DNA from: Trichomonas tenax
Taxonomy: Eukaryota > Parabasalia > Trichomonadida > Trichomonadidae
Direction of reading: 5' to 3'
Assembly (NCBI GenBank): GCA_023091735.1
Contig: JALKBU010001109.1
Span: forward strand, 1 to 16,569
DNA: 16,569 bases
Under the pieces are notes generated by a model. The model saw only the letters and a list, made by a program, of their open reading frames with translations. It was not told the origin of the DNA and ran no database searches. Of this stretch, positions 1 to 8,500 are shown one piece after another. Within the stretch, counting starts at the first letter, position 1; each line of letters starts with the position of its first letter. Made by a program: the position numbers and the translations under genes.

Positions 1-306
1 GTTGAATAGGCATCTGGATGCATCTCTGCTAGATCACCAGGTCATCCTTCACTATGAGGTCACAACTACTCATAATGAAGTCTTCTTTGGCTTCCAACAT
101 TGAGTTCAATCCATTTCAACCTATTGATACTTTTCCATTTTTCCCGCTCAAACACGTCACTTTCCTTTATTTTGACATTCTGACTTTACATGCCAAAAAT
201 AAGTTACATGTCAGAAAAGCACGTTGTTCTATTTTGTCCCAGTCCCGTCATGATTGCATTATAAGATATTTTTAAAACAGCATTTTTCTTCGTTTCTTTA
301 TTTAGA
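1..306. other. Intergenic, AT-rich, with a TTTACATGYCA repeat pair
   Basis: I see no supportable gene here. The longest forward reading frame (54-275) has no recognisable composition or motif. Two copies of a short motif that recurs elsewhere in the window lie at 185-195 (TTTACATGCCA) and 204-214 (TTACATGTCAG). They sit in a stretch that resembles the right end of the repeat element at 3498-4125, so this may be a worn-down copy of it. Confidence 0.5.
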
Positions 307-633
307 ATGTGTGAATCTAAGCAAATTCTTTGCATCTTCAATAAAGCATTTTCGAAGCAACAGTATGAACAATGGAAAATTCAAAATTCAAAAGACTCTC
401 TGTAAAATTGAAGAAAGGGAAAACCGAATTGTCTTATTCTTGAAATCTGCCTTCGATTCAATGAAAATTAAATGCAACATTCCAGAAATCATTCGTTGCA
501 TCGAAGCATCAGACACTCAACCTGATATCAACGATTTTGACAAGAAATATTTCTCAAAAATAGGATCGTGAGCTTTACAAATACTTTTGAGAAAGAACAA
601 AATGTATTTTCTGAAATATGTTACAGAGTATAA
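307..633 (+). pseudogene. Probable decayed protein-coding gene, unknown family
   Basis: This stretch has coding-like composition, richer in G+C than its surroundings and with codon use like the intact genes, but no single frame runs through it. One frame opens at an ATG at 307 and reads about 32 codons (MCESKQILCIFNKAF...) to a stop at 403-405. A second frame, open from an ATG at 365, carries the most protein-like part (CKIEERENRIVLFLKSAFDS, then PEIIRCIEASDTQPDINDFD) to a TGA at 569-571. After that, plausible peptide continues in yet other frames (RELYKYF, then EKEQNVFSEICYRV ending at 631-633). The pattern fits an old gene with several frameshifts. A real 68-residue protein from the ATG at 365 cannot be excluded. 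I do not recognise the family. Confidence 0.35.
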
Positions 634-1070
634 TACATTAAAATTTTTTGAATAGTGAAGAAAAATATTATAGGCTCAATATATTCTATTTCCAGCTATT
701 TTCGAAAAAATTTTAACATAAATTATCGCTTTGGAGCTTTTTATCATCATAAATCAGCCATGCATATGTAATCATATTGAAGTTTTCGATTAAAAATGGA
801 TTTTTCGAAAGAAAAACGTTATCAAAAAAATATATAGTCTTATTTTTGTCTTTAATTGTTGCCAATCTACATTATTGCAGATGCCTTATATGATAAATCC
901 TATGATTTTCATCTTTACCTTCAATTCATTATTTTTTATAAAATATCGATATATCTCCTTGACTCTTTTTCATATAATTCTGTATTCATATTGAAATATA
1001 TAGTTACGCATTTCGAAAATCCTCCAAAATCACGCCTGTGATACATCTGGTGGACGACACTGTATTTAAA

Positions 1071-1623
1071 TAGGGGATGCATCCAATATTTAGGGGATGT
1101 AAATTATATACAGATATATTGATATACGGATGTGCAGAATGCTGTATCTATTCTAATTAATCAAATCTGAGCGTTTGAAAATTTAATTTAAATTTTATCT
1201 ACCTCTAATAATGACTATAGTCAACTATATTTCAATTCATATTGCCCAGGCCTGTATAGAACATGGAGCATTGAATCGAAATCTAGATGTTTCTGTAAAA
1301 ATACATCAGAATTGCAAAAATGTGAGATTTTTGAGTGATTTTATGGTCTTCAGCAGTTTCTCTAAGTACAAGCAACGTATTCTAGTTAATAAAATGCTGT
1401 AAAATCCCTTCAAAAGCCTAGATGCCTTAATTGCGATGAAGTTGCGATAATATCGAAGATTGGGAATTCTTGAATGAAGCACCACTAGTTTTTCACTGGC
1501 AAGAGCAATGACTGCACTGATTGATTCTTGGAACTAGTGAAAAACTAGTGGAAAACGCATTACCACATTTGGTATCGCACTTATAAGTTTAAAATTAGTA
1601 AATAAGGGGGTAGGGGATGCATC
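1071..1623. repeat. Direct repeats of TAGGGGATGCATC
   Basis: TAGGGGATGCATC occurs exactly at 1071-1083 and again at 1611-1623. A partial copy (TAGGGGATGT) lies at 1091-1100, and a related GGATGCATCT lies near position 17. The repeats contain the palindrome GATGCATC. The DNA just inside the two exact copies does not form inverted termini, so there is no evidence that they bound a mobile element. Confidence 0.4.
1482..1551. repeat. Perfect 16-bp inverted repeat with 38-base spacer
   Basis: CCACTAGTTTTTCACT at 1482-1497 is matched by its exact reverse complement at 1536-1551. The arms could form a cruciform or RNA hairpin with a 38-base loop. No open reading frame is attached, and the match stops abruptly at both ends. 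It could be the end pair of a very small element or an isolated palindrome. Confidence 0.6.
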
Positions 1624-2822
1624 TTAAATTTCCCTTTAATGGGTAATTTTGAATGATGTCTTCTATCGTCACAATTTTTTGGTGTCCAACATAACTTTAG
1701 ACACTATCAAATTTTGAATTGTGTTTGACGGTTTTTGATACGCCATTCAAAAAATTTGAAATGCAAGATAATAAAAAATATGCAACCTATGGATATAGTC
1801 AATTCGTTTGGCCGAATTAGTATTTTCAAAAGAGTTGATTTTTACGCCCAAAACTCAAAACAAACACAACAAATTGAATTTTAAAATAGACACACCTGAA
1901 AACACTGGACATAGAACTCAGGACACACTTTTTCGAAAAGTGTACGTATAGTCAATATTTTTAATGTTGCATAATGTTTATAGAATAACTTGCATTTCGA
2001 AAAACTTGTCATACAAAATCCAAATTTTTTAAAAAACTTCATCAATTAGATTTTTCAATGAAATTTAGCATTATTGCATGAAAATAAATAATGGACTTGA
2101 CTTTATTTTAAACAATATACATTTCTACATCATTAATTCGATTTGTACGATTATTTTCTGGCATTCTCTGACAAATAAAATATTTTACAAAATTTACTTG
2201 CCAAATATCCATTTTACATGACAAACGAGACCGTTTACTCTTTCTTGATGGTCTCATTCATCTGCTGATTTGAGGCCAATATCATGATGTAAAAGCTGCT
2301 TTTACTCAAATTTTCAACATTTTCATATAAACTGTGTGTGTATTTCTTCGTCTTCTTTTCATTATGTATTTAAATTGTAGAATAAGCGAAACCCTCCCTT
2401 ACCATCTCATTTTGCTGGTATCATGTACTCCTTCCATTACACATAACCTCTAATTGGTCCATAATTTGGTTTGAGCTCTTAATTACTGTTGCAAATTTGC
2501 ACAAATGGTTAGGATCATTAAACGTACTCTTTAATCCCAACACTTATATATTAAGTCTAACAAAGAGAGTTAAAAATCCGTCCGTCAATTGTGTAACGTC
2601 GAAATCACTATGTGTAATCGAGATTCTTGTTTCCTGCCCTTTATTAAAAGGTGCTGATTGATCATGACAATCCACAGTTCTTAATTGAAAGTTTCTTGTT
2701 CCGTCATTTATTTTTCAAATTTTCGAAATACTGGGCAACGTTGCCGGTTTTCAAATCATTATTGTTCATTCTCACGTTAAATGCACTGTTCATTTATGAA
2801 GAAATAAAAATTTATATTTAGC

Positions 2823-2829
2823 TCATAAA
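2823..2829 (+). promoter_or_regulatory. Possible initiator before the small basic-protein gene
   Basis: TCATAAA matches the first five positions of the trichomonad initiator consensus (TCA-Y-W-Y-Y) and would start transcription at 2825, 30 nt before the ATG at 2855. The last two positions are A rather than pyrimidine and the leader is longer than usual, so the call is weak. Confidence 0.3.
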
Positions 2830-2854
2830 ATAATTTTTTATTTAATCTAAAAAT

Positions 2855-3151
2855 ATGGCTTGGGGCTTTTGGAATAAACTAAAAAGATTAGGCAAGAGAA
2901 TAGGTCGAGGCATTAAAAACGCCGCCACTTGGGTGAATGACAAAATAATAAAACCAGTTGTTAAACCTTTATTACCCACTATCTCAACCACTTTAAATTC
3001 ATTTAAACCAGGGCTTGGTACCGCTATTGAAACTGGCGTAAATGTTGGTTCTGGTGTTGTCGATGATTGGAGCCGTCCAAGTGATGAATCAACAACTTGG
3101 CAAGTAATCAAAGACGCTGGCGGTTGGCTTCAACAACGACTTATGAAATAA
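2855..3151 (+). CDS. Small basic amphipathic protein, Polinton/pVI-like
   Basis: Encodes 98 residues. The first 40 or so form a strongly basic, amphipathic stretch that starts MAWGFWNKLKRLGKRIGRGI and continues through WVNDKIIKPVVKPLLP, with Trp/Phe and Lys/Arg spaced as in membrane-binding helices. A Gly/Ser/Thr-rich middle (residues 50-70) follows, then DDWSRP and a short C-terminal helix (TWQVIKDAGGWLQQRL). This layout resembles the small minor capsid or membrane-lytic proteins (adenovirus pVI-like) encoded by Polinton/Maverick elements and virophages, which are abundant in trichomonad genomes. That assignment rests on composition and general resemblance only. No integrase, protein-primed polymerase, ATPase, protease or major capsid gene lies nearby, so this would be an orphan relic or a captured gene. 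The frame is intact and G+C is higher than in the flanks. A TAAA tetramer overlaps the stop codon, as is usual for trichomonad 3' ends. An antisense open frame over the same bases is a shadow. Confidence 0.65.
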   Translation: MAWGFWNKLKRLGKRIGRGIKNAATWVNDKIIKPVVKPLLPTISTTLNSFKPGLGTAIETGVNVGSGVVDDWSRPSDESTTWQVIKDAGGWLQQRLMK

Positions 3152-3497
3152 ATTTGTTGTAAATTATATTAAATTTATTTTTACTCATTAATTCCACCCC
3201 TGTCGTTATCACTTTGATGCAAACTGACACCTTTGAGGGGCTAAGGGGTAAATAAAAAAGTCATTGAAAAAGTTATTAAATCATAGGTGGATTTAGATGA
3301 TTTTATAAATTGGTGATAAACATATATGAAGTGATACTTTTTAGGTTTGCTGTTGTAAATTGTTTTGTGGAGGGAGAGGAACAGAGAAACGAACCTACAC
3401 TGAAGAATTTTAAGCAAACCTCAAAAACACACATCATATACTACTACTTTATATACAGTAATCTATATAATGAATATTTTTAATCGAGGTTTAGAAT
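3152..3497. other. AT-rich spacer before the repeat element
   Basis: No gene is visible. It holds the 3' end of the small basic-protein gene and a short G-rich patch near 3235-3250 (GAGGGGCTAAGGGG), with a complementary CACCCCT near 3196. Its last 16 bases (3482-3497) form the left copy of the direct repeat that flanks the element at 3498-4125. Confidence 0.45.
3482..3497. repeat. Left flanking direct repeat (candidate target-site duplication)
   Basis: AATCGAGGTTTAGAAT is repeated as AATCGAGGATTGGAAT at 4126-4141 with 14 of 16 bases identical. Both copies lie immediately outside the terminal inverted repeats of the intervening 628-bp segment, which is the geometry of an aged target-site duplication. 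Confidence 0.55.
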
Positions 3498-3657
3498 TGT
3501 TGCGTACGAAAGTGGTCACGAAAAAGTGGCACAAAAGTGACATTATCTGACGTGTAAACATGCGTATTTGACAAATAAATATTTACGTGGCATGTGATTA
3601 TAAATGATTATTGGAAGAATGATATCCTATATTTGTTTAAATTTTCTTTGAAAAGAA

Positions 3658-3837
3658 AAATTAAGTGCTTCATTGGCACTGGTAGCCAAAATGCTAGCAA
3701 TCCAGTCCACAGTTCTTCTTTTCAGACTCGATCTTCGAAATAATCAGCGATTTACTCTAAAGAATGCTTCTGAAAGGAAGAACTGTGGACTGGATTGCTG
3801 GCACCTTGGCTACAAGTCCCAATCAAGCATTTAATTT
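3658..3837. repeat. Large imperfect palindrome, 69-bp arms
   Basis: The left arm (3658-3726) and the reverse complement of the right arm (3769-3837) match at 61 of 69 positions without gaps. A 21-base exact core sits inside: AGCAATCCAGTCCACAGTTC plus one more T. The loop is 42 bases. Weaker matching (about 15 of 18) extends outward on both sides. As RNA this would fold into a long, nearly continuous hairpin. It lies at the centre of the element at 3498-4125. Confidence 0.8.
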
Positions 3838-3940
3838 TGCTCTTCATAGGCTTTCTGAAGTGGAAATCTTTGATTTCTTAATGAAGGTGTATGAAAGGAA
3901 GATCCATGAGTTTAGCTACTAACATGCGTGGTATCTGTGT

Positions 3941-3985
3941 CAATGTAGTTCCCAGTTCTTCCCGTCAGACGCAATTTTGAAATAA
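3941..3985. repeat. Degenerate third copy of the palindrome arm
   Basis: The segment CAATGTAGTTCCCAGTTCTT onward through TTTTGAAATAA aligns over about 45 bases with 3698-3743, which runs from CAATCCAGTCCACAGTTCTT to CTTCGAAATAA. The key shared blocks are CAGTTCTTC, GTCAGAC/TTCAGAC and GAAATAA. A TGAAAGGAAGA block at 3892-3902 likewise echoes 3771-3781. This suggests an older duplication inside the right half of the element. Confidence 0.5.
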
Positions 3986-4093
3986 AAACTAATACATAAT
4001 TATTTGAATGATTATAGGACTTTACATGTCAGAAATATTAATATTTTGACACATAAAACTAGGGATTCTGATAACTTTACATGTCAGATAATA

Positions 4094-4100
4094 TCACTTT
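4094..4100 (+). promoter_or_regulatory. Initiator-like TCACTTT inside the element's right end
   Basis: TCACTTT fits the trichomonad initiator consensus (TCA-Y-W-Y-Y) at every position and points toward the BTB gene, whose ATG is 65 nt beyond the A. That leader is long for this group, and the motif also appears in mirror orientation in the left inverted repeat, so it may simply be part of the repeat. No good initiator is visible within 20 nt of the ATG. Confidence 0.25.
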
Positions 4101-4125
4101 TCGTGACAACTTTCGGTACGTGACA

Positions 4126-4141
4126 AATCGAGGATTGGAAT
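4126..4141. repeat. Right flanking direct repeat (candidate target-site duplication)
   Basis: AATCGAGGATTGGAAT pairs with the copy at 3482-3497, differing at two positions. It begins directly after the right inverted terminus and lies 20 bases before the BTB gene's ATG. Confidence 0.55.
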
Positions 4142-4160
4142 AATAAATAACATGTTATGA

Positions 4161-5426
4161 ATGGAAAATGACACTCAAAAAAACTGTCAAAAAAGTGAAT
4201 TTGTTACTTTTATAAAAATGAATCATGAATTTTTCAAATTCGAAAGCAAAGAAGAAATGAAGCGTCAGATGGAATCGGACCTTTTCATCGTAAACAGAGG
4301 AAAAAGATTCGGAATAAATTCTTTCTTGGCTTCAACAGAATCAAGATATATTTTCGATTTAATTATTGAAGACATTTCAATTAACGAAATCAACACGGAC
4401 TTCGATAACGATGCATTGAAATCCATAGCAAAGTACTTAAACAAAAATCCGATTAATTTTCAGGAAAATGTAATTCGAGAAATTTTAGATATTGCGATTT
4501 TCTTTAAAATTCAGAAATTAGTTGATGCTTTATTTGCTACTGTTGTCGTTAATGATCCAAATAGAGCTCAACTTGATCTTGCTTACAAAATATTCGAAAA
4601 TAATTTGAATTTATCGAATTTAATTCAATTTATGTGTTGTAAATCTGATGAACAGTTACTATCCCGGATATCTATGGCCGATTTATTCGATTATCCAATT
4701 GATTTCGTTTCAATATTTTTACAAAATCCATTTTTCGAAGTCAAAGACTCAATTAAAGTTGAATATATGGTTAAAGAGATTATGTTCGATAAATCAGCGA
4801 TAAGATTACTGAAGTATTTAGATTTAATCGATTTAACAGATCCAGAGTTAAGGAAAATCATTTTTGATCCTAAAACAAACATGAACTACATCAGAAAATC
4901 ACTGATAACACCAAAAATATCATCAAAGATCGAGCTTAACACGTTAAAATTAGATTATGATGGAAAAAATCCAGATAAAGGAATTCTTCACTCACCAGTT
5001 AAGTTCACTATGTCATCTTCCGAGTATTTTCCTAAATACGGTCCTGAAAACGTTTTAGATTTAACTGATACTTATTATTGCTCTAAAAACGGTCCAGATG
5101 CGTTCATTTTGTTCGATTTCACTCCAGCAACAATAAAACCCACAGGAATTGTTCTCCGTTCATGGGTGCACGGTTCAAATCAAGTTGTTCCAACAACAAT
5201 TCGAGTTTCTGTTGGTTACAATGCTGGCGAGTTGAAACCTTATATATTGAGACTCAGAGAGGGTCTCCTTGGTGATAGTCAGATGTTTTATGTTCAATTA
5301 CCAATAAATATTGAAATGTGTTCGATAATTAAAATTGAACAGACAGAATGCATCCATCCGGTCAAGAAATTGTTTGTTGTATCATTTATTGATATATTTG
5401 GCAAAGTAACATATGTTGAGCATTGA
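4161..5426 (+). CDS. BTB/POZ protein with discoidin-like C-terminal domain
   Basis: A 421-residue protein. Residues about 38-130 have the BTB/POZ pattern: SDLFIVNRGKRFGINSFLAS opens the fold, IIEDISINEIN and ALKSIAKYLN follow, and ILDIAIFFKIQKLVDALF is the usual end-of-BTB helical segment. Residues about 131-250 are helical and lie where a BACK-like region would be. Residues about 272-418 (starting GILHSPVKFTMSSSEYFPKY, with GPDAFILFDFTPATIKPTGI and VPTTIRVSVGYN) look like an F5/8 type C or galactose-binding-like beta-sandwich. BTB proteins commonly act as dimeric adaptors for Cullin-3 ubiquitin ligases; in this protein that role, and any ligand of the C-terminal domain, are inferences. There is no signal peptide or membrane segment, so it is probably cytosolic. 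The ATG at 4161 is preceded in frame by a TGA at 4158, and a three-codon upstream frame (ATG TTA TGA) starts at 4152. It converges on the giant gene, with 90 bp between their stops. Confidence 0.75.
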   Translation: MENDTQKNCQKSEFVTFIKMNHEFFKFESKEEMKRQMESDLFIVNRGKRFGINSFLASTESRYIFDLIIEDISINEINTDFDNDALKSIAKYLNKNPINFQENVIREILDIAIFFKIQKLVDALFATVVVNDPNRAQLDLAYKIFENNLNLSNLIQFMCCKSDEQLLSRISMADLFDYPIDFVSIFLQNPFFEVKDSIKVEYMVKEIMFDKSAIRLLKYLDLIDLTDPELRKIIFDPKTNMNYIRKSLITPKISSKIELNTLKLDYDGKNPDKGILHSPVKFTMSSSEYFPKYGPENVLDLTDTYYCSKNGPDAFILFDFTPATIKPTGIVLRSWVHGSNQVVPTTIRVSVGYNAGELKPYILRLREGLLGDSQMFYVQLPINIEMCSIIKIEQTECIHPVKKLFVVSFIDIFGKVTYVEH

Positions 5427-5516
5427 TATATTAATTTTTTTGTTTGATTTTTTTAAAAAAAAGTTGTTTGATTTAATATAACAAATAAATATTTAATATA
5501 TAACAAAATATAAAGA
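5427..5516. terminator. Convergent 3' ends with polyadenylation-type TAAA signals
   Basis: The 90-bp gap between two converging genes is almost entirely A+T, with a T-run/A-run palindrome near 5447-5462. A TAAA tetramer for the forward gene lies at 5486-5489, and one for the reverse gene (TTTA on the plus strand) at 5492-5495, 22 nt past its stop. Trichomonad mRNA 3' ends use a UAAA signal, so both genes may end within or just past this stretch and their transcripts may overlap slightly. Confidence 0.4.
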
Positions 5517-8500
5517 TTAAGCAGAGAGTCTCTTTGGTTTCCTTGCTGACTTAGGTTTAGCGATTTTAACTCTTCCAATGTTATCTCTGTTTCTTCTGTT
5601 TGTGTTAATATCTGCTCTTGTTCGAGCGCTCTCTGGCATCGTTGTATCGATTGCTGGCATCATTACTTGTGGAGGAATGTAATCTGGCATCTTTCCGAAT
5701 ATGTCGTAAACATATTCAGCTTCTTCAGTGTCGACGATCAATGTTCCTTTGACGAGTTTTCCGTATGTTCTCGGAAGGAACATTATATCGAATGGGAGTT
5801 CAACGATATCCGCTTCATTGGGTTCTAAAACGCCATCACTCATTGATATGGAAAGCTCAGAAGCAGATCCTTGCATGAAGTAAGCGTGGAACTCTGTGTC
5901 GTCGTCTATTGGATCTTCGATGTAAAGACGAGCTTTTGCGACTTTTCCGAGTGTAGAAATGATTGTTAATTTCTTGGAAGAAAGCGTTGGTTCAATGTGG
6001 ATCTTTACTGGGAACTGCCAAGTCTGCTTTTGCGTGTTTTCGATCTTTATGTGAACAACAGTGCTGATTGGTCTCTTTGGAGAGAATGATGCGCGAACTT
6101 TCAACATCAGTGTGTAGTTTGCGTTGAAAACATCTTCAGGGAACACTTCAATATAATTCGAAATCCAGTCATTTCCATTTGCGTAATATATCTGAACTAA
6201 ATAATCAGAAGCCTTCAAGTTCAATGTTTCTCCAGCAAGAGAGAGATCGAATGTCTTCTTGATTGTTGTGTTTGCACGTCCGTGTAACTCTGGTGTTGAT
6301 GTATCTGCGTTCTGTGTTGCAATTCCAATCAATGGAAAGTTCCATGAGATTTGAGCACCTTTTCCTGTTGTCGAAACTATAATTGTTCCATTGAACTGTC
6401 CGGGTTTGTTTGAAGTGAAAGTGAATGAAATATGTTGGCTTTCACCGTATTCAGTGAACTGATACGCACGACACTTCGAAAACAACTTGAAGTGTGTTTC
6501 ATCGCTATCATTGATCAATGTTGCTTCGAACATGCATGGGAAAGAGAATGGATTCGCGAAGACAATACATGCTGTTACAGGAGTGTTAAGCGATGATTCA
6601 ACAATCATTGGTGACAAAGCTTGTGGTGGTTTACCATAACCTGTGACATTAAATACCCAATTTCCAGCATCCTTGGAATAAAATCTGATGCAGCCGACTT
6701 CTTTGGTTCCAATCTTTGATGGAGTGTATTTGATTTCGATATTCTTTGACTCCTTCGGATCAATAGTGAATGTTGGTTTTGAAACAACGTGGAAAACATC
6801 AGCATTGTCAACATCGAATCTGAATGTTGTCAATTTCTTCGATGGGTTCTCGATTTGGATCATTGTCGATGAACTTGAGCCAATCATCGCTTTGAATGGC
6901 GCAAGAACACAAGGAAGAGCTGTGTCAACATTGATGTTCATCAAATAGTTGTATTCTCCTTCATCGTTGTTATAGAAGCAAACATATGAAGTTCTCTTCA
7001 TCGCAAAGAGTGGATTGAAGTCAATTGTGTAAACGAAAGAACTCTTCGGTGGAATAATGATCTTTGATTCACCAGAGAGGTCATTATCAGAGAAAACAAC
7101 ATCAAATGAAACGTGAATGTTCTTTGGATTGAGGACTGGGAATCTGACTTGTATTGGTTGTCTTTCGACTGTGTGAACTGGTATTATTTCTTCAGGATCA
7201 GGACGAGAAACTTCAACTTCGACAATATACCAAATGAAAGAATTCGTTGCAATATCAGTGATTGTTAACTGACCACAAGCAACACCACTTCTTAATGCGA
7301 AGATATTCAAAACAAGAGGAACATTTGGTTGTCCATTCTGATAAGAAATGAACTGAGGGAATGTAATGACTGGAATGTCGCTTGTGACTTTAGCAGTTCC
7401 GTTCTGAAGGAATGTTGACGGAAGATTAACAGTATATGTTTGTTCCTTGCGTGCTTGGGATTTAATTGATATCTTTTCTTCAGCTAAAGGCTCTGAAACT
7501 GAAGCTTGAAGTTGATAATTAACTGTTGATTCTTTTGCAAGATTGTTGATTGATAAATTGCCTCTGAATATTCCCATTCTCTTTGATTTGAAGTTGATTA
7601 TCAAGTTTTGACAAGATTGTGGCTTCAGAGAGAACTTTGTTGGAATTTCGAACTCTTGGTCACCTGTGTAAGTGATCTTGAAGTTCCATAATTGATCTGA
7701 AGGATTGGAAAATGGAATTTCTTGTGTGATTGATTTTCCTGCTGTTGTATCGAACATCAATGTGATGTTCTTCGTTTGCGGAGTTGCAACACCATTGATT
7801 TTAATCGTTCTTGTGTCCCAAAGCGATTGGAGAACAATCTTGCACGTGTATGTACCTGCTCTTGGTGGATGGAATGTTAATGGAATTGTTTGGCTGTCTG
7901 GCATCTTTGGTGTGAACTCAGAAGGTCCAGTGAAGTGTTGGCTCGAATATGTAACTGTGTATTTAGCTTCCATGTTCTTCATGATACTGTTAAGGATTTC
8001 ACGAGTTGTTGAATTTACCAAATCCTTGAATTTGTTCTCAGGAAGTGGCCATTGATATGAAGATGAAAGTTTGATGCGTGAATAAGCGAGAGCTTGAGCA
8101 AGTAATTTGTTTGCTGCTTCAACAGTAATTGTGACTGCTTGTTTTGCGTTTTCTTCGCATTTAACCGTTGTCGTTGATTCAACATCGGTGTTGACTTCAC
8201 TTTCAGCATTCAGTTCATAAACGAATTCGCCGTTTTGTGGAGAACTAATTAAGATCTGCATCTTATATTTACCAACGCAAATTGGAATGAAGACAATGTT
8301 AAGAGGAACTTCAGCATCAGGAGAATCAGGAAGTTGGACTGTTCCTTCATCAATAACGAAAGGAACGTGAATTGTGATTTCACTTTCGATATTCTTTGAT
8401 GAAAGATTCTTTGTGATTGATTTCGCTGCATGAACGAATTCTTTAAGTTCCTGCATTGGAACATTGTAGCCCTGATCTGAATGAATTGAGTATTGATATG

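Larger units (their letters stand above)
634..2854. other. Long AT-rich intergenic region without a supportable gene
   Basis: About 2.2 kb of AT-rich DNA. Short open frames at 856-1041 (no ATG start) and 1211-1402 have no convincing protein character. It contains two copies of TAGGGGATGCATC (1071-1083 and 1611-1623), a perfect 16-bp inverted repeat (1482-1551), and a TTTACATG-type repeat pair at 2193-2223. A small inverted repeat (GAGACC/GGTCTC) lies near 2228-2256. I see no tRNA-like or rRNA-like sequence. Confidence 0.5.
3498..4125. mobile_element. 628-bp non-autonomous transposon-like element (MITE-like)
   Basis: The left end reads TGTTGCGTACGAAAGTGG, then TCACGAAAA. The reverse complement of the right end reads TGTCACGTACCGAAAGTT, then GTCACGAAAA, so both termini begin TGT followed by closely matching sequence. 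The similarity continues inward: AAAAGTGACATTATCTGACG on the left against AAAAGTGATATTATCTGACA on the right, both followed by TGTAAA, with a 12-base gap before this block. Further in, the arms keep a looser match (TGACAAATAAATATTTA-type sequence), and a strong internal palindrome occupies 3658-3837. About 150 bp at 3841-3985 is present only on the right side and contains a degenerate copy of the palindrome arm. No transposase or other coding sequence is present, so movement would need proteins supplied in trans. A 16-bp direct repeat flanks it. The superfamily is not clear; duplications of this length are longer than the 8-11 bp typical of Mutator-like elements. Confidence 0.55.

Noticed and set aside
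856..1402. Open frames at 856-1041 and 1211-1402, the latter with a faint ankyrin-like stretch (HIAQACIEHGA)
   Set aside because: The first lacks an ATG start. The second has one short resemblance only and no repeat continuation in any frame.
1071..1623. TAGGGGATGCATC direct repeats as target-site duplications of an element
   Set aside because: The sequences just inside the two copies are not inverted repeats of each other, and nothing between them looks like an element.
2842..3111. Reverse-strand frame of 89 codons overlapping the small basic-protein gene
   Set aside because: The forward frame has the coherent amphipathic protein, a plausible initiator and a proper 3' signal; the reverse frame is its shadow.
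5173..5183. GGTTCAAATCA, resembling a tRNA B box
   Set aside because: It lies within the discoidin-like coding region, with no A box or cloverleaf around it.
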